Assembly: GCF_028618695.1 (NCBI RefSeq)
Contig: NZ_JAQIVI010000329.1
Coordinates: 1-6,646 of the forward strand
DNA: 6,646 bases
Direction: 5' to 3'
DNA from: Natrinema soli
GTDB lineage: Archaea; Halobacteriota; Halobacteria; Halobacteriales; Natrialbaceae
Shown piece after piece: positions 5,468 to 6,646 of the stretch. The position numbers and the translations under genes were made by a program. The first letter of the stretch is position 1; every line of letters starts with the position of its first letter. The notes beneath the pieces were generated by a model. That model saw only the letters and a list, made by a program, of their open reading frames with translations. It searched no databases and was not told where the DNA came from.

Positions 5468-5785
5468 CCGGAGAGATGGCCGGCGTAATTACGTCTTACC
5501 TCGAACGCACTCATCGAATGCCACATTAGGAGCCGGAGATATGATCGTGGGCGCTATATACGGAAACGGGTCGGTTCGCCGCTCAATCTATATTCATCTG
5601 TTGGAGTGTTGATGGTACTCGGGACCAACGGAAAGATAGTATTACCGACTCGAACGGATCGAATAAGAGGGGAATACCGTGGCGATACCGGGTGATGGCG
5701 GCTCATACGGACTACTGTCAGTCAATTTCGGCGTGACCGCGAACCGACCTACGGTCGTGCCGGCACATCGGTACAGCAGCCCGTC
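5468..5785. other. 318-bp spacer between the two HTH_10 genes
   Basis: The spacer holds the palindrome at 5484-5493 and two TATA-like elements, CTATATAC (5552-5559) and CTATATTC (5588-5595). A 27-codon ATG frame at 5612-5695 is preceded by GGAG (5603-5606), but it has no recognisable product and is not called as a gene. No terminator with a T-run is clear. Confidence 0.5.
5484..5493. promoter_or_regulatory. Perfect 10-bp palindrome CGTAATTACG before the HTH_10 gene
   Basis: CGTAATTACG is fully self-complementary and lies 17-26 bp upstream of the ATG at 5467, overlapping where a TATA box or the initiation region would be. It could be a dimeric-regulator operator, perhaps autoregulatory, or part of the core promoter. 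Next to it, GCCATC (5463-5468) and GATGGC (5475-5480) form a 6-bp inverted repeat that includes the start codon. Confidence 0.4.
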
Positions 5786-6646
5786 TCAGTCGGCCTCGAG
5801 TTCGTCGAACAACAGTGCGAACAGTTTCCGCTGGGCCAGCCGGAGATGGCGACTGAACGTCGGCTGGGAGATTCCGAGGGATTCGGCGACTTCCTCGCCG
5901 GTGTGCTCGCGCGGCCACTCGAAAAAGCCGCCGTAGTAGGCCGCCTCGAGCGTCCGTCGCTGACGCTCCGAGAGGTGCCGACTCAGATCGTCGAACGGGC
6001 GCACCGGACGCGGTGATCGATCGCGTTTCCGCCGAGCGACCAACTCCGTGCCGGGATGGGCCCGCTCGAGGTGACCGAGGAACGAGCGAACGTCGACCGG
6101 GTCGCCGAGTTCGATCGCGAGCCGGCAGCGACCGTCGACCGGCGTGACGGATCGGAGGACGCCACCGTGATCCGCGATCGCTCGCGCGACGGTGGATTCC
6201 CGCAGGCCGATTTCGAGGACGGTCCCGCCGGTGCCGCGGTCGACGATCGAAATCGCGTCGACCGCCGACAGCGGCTCGATCGTCCCTCGAATCGCGTCCG
6301 CATCGCCCCCGTCGATCGTACAGAACACCGTCGATCCGCCCGACGACCGCGGGACGATCGCTCGCACGTCGAGCGGTCGATCGATGCCGCGGGCGATCGA
6401 CGACAGCGGTTCGGCGTCGTCCCGGATGACGACCTCGAGTTCCGTGATCCGATCGGCGAGCAACGCGCGTTTCGTCTCGATCGCCCCGATCACGGCGCCG
6501 GCGATCGAGGCGAGGTGGCGACAGGCGCGTCGGGTTCGATCGTCGAATACCGACGGCCGGTCCGCGTACGCGGTCAGCGTCCCGTACCGGACCCCGTCAT
6601 CGGCGAGCACACGCCGAGCGCGGACCGGAATCCTCGCTCGAGGAGC
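5786..6646 (-). CDS. Bat-like transcriptional regulator with GAF and HTH_10 domains (N-terminus beyond window)
   Basis: The frame is open to the right edge, giving 286 residues of a longer protein; a GTG at 6608-6610 is internal, not a convincing start. The first 50 or so residues (RIPVRA, then GVRYGTLTAYADRPSVFDDR) are the end of a GAF domain, where small ligands or signals are sensed. Next comes a Bat-associated beta/alpha region (about 70-215). The last 62 residues, starting HLSERQRRTLEAAYYGGFFE, form the HTH_10 domain, with recognition helix around ISQPTFSRHLRLAQRK. The protein ends FDELEAD. PAS domains may precede the GAF outside the window. The family includes Bat, which controls the bacterio-opsin regulon in Halobacterium, but most haloarchaeal members have no known target. 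It is same-direction with, but well separated from, the smaller HTH_10 gene. Confidence 0.93.
   Translation of the reverse strand, partial: APRARIPVRARRVLADDGVRYGTLTAYADRPSVFDDRTRRACRHLASIAGAVIGAIETKRALLADRITELEVVIRDDAEPLSSIARGIDRPLDVRAIVPRSSGGSTVFCTIDGGDADAIRGTIEPLSAVDAISIVDRGTGGTVLEIGLRESTVARAIADHGGVLRSVTPVDGRCRLAIELGDPVDVRSFLGHLERAHPGTELVARRKRDRSPRPVRPFDDLSRHLSERQRRTLEAAYYGGFFEWPREHTGEEVAESLGISQPTFSRHLRLAQRKLFALLFDELEAD

Noticed and set aside
4583..5488. A 301-codon plus-strand frame opposite the smaller HTH_10 gene
   Set aside because: It is an antisense shadow of a gene with a clear HTH_10 domain, and no family resemblance is visible in its product.
1..6646. CRISPR array, insertion sequence, defence or phage genes
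   Set aside because: No regularly spaced direct repeats, transposase or integrase motifs, or terminal inverted repeats were seen; all identified genes are of housekeeping or regulatory type.

Overview
The window looks like chromosomal DNA from a halophilic archaeon (class Halobacteria). The base composition is GC-rich and the predicted proteins are acidic. The gene families are also typical of haloarchaea: two HTH_10 regulators related to the bacterio-opsin activator Bat, a short protein starting MGFGSYDESEQ, and a two-CxxC zinc-ribbon mini-protein. TATA elements lie about 25-28 bp from start codons, which suggests leaderless transcripts. I cannot name the genus with confidence.

Layout: (1) 1-495 (+) is the C-terminal third of a phosphohexomutase, probably phosphoglucosamine mutase GlmM, cut by the window edge. 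(2) 551-760 (-) is a small zinc-ribbon protein, convergent with glmM. (3) 764-1838 is about 1.08 kb with no intact gene. It holds a clear scar of a glmU-type sugar-nucleotidyltransferase/acetyltransferase gene: a hexapeptide-repeat fragment fused out of frame to what reads as the same family's C-terminal tail. It also holds a weaker agmatine-deiminase-like scrap and a 20-bp tandem repeat. (4) 1839-3650 (-) is an intact glmS. (5) 3651-4288 is a long non-coding stretch with a glmS-side promoter, inverted repeats and a possible structured element. (6) 4289-4471 (+) is a DUF5786-like acidic mini-protein. (7) 4658-5467 (-) and 5786-6646 (-, cut by the edge) are two different HTH_10 (Bat-like) regulators, separated by a 318-bp spacer with palindromes and TATA-like elements.

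Functionally, the left half is a UDP-N-acetylglucosamine precursor locus. GlmS makes glucosamine-6-phosphate and GlmM isomerises it to glucosamine-1-phosphate. The third step (GlmU: acetylation and uridylylation) is present here only as a decayed fragment, so an intact copy must lie elsewhere, possibly just outside the window. The right half is regulatory. I see no CRISPR array, tRNA, rRNA, insertion sequence or defence system. The most notable unexplained items are the glmU scar and the glmS upstream control region.
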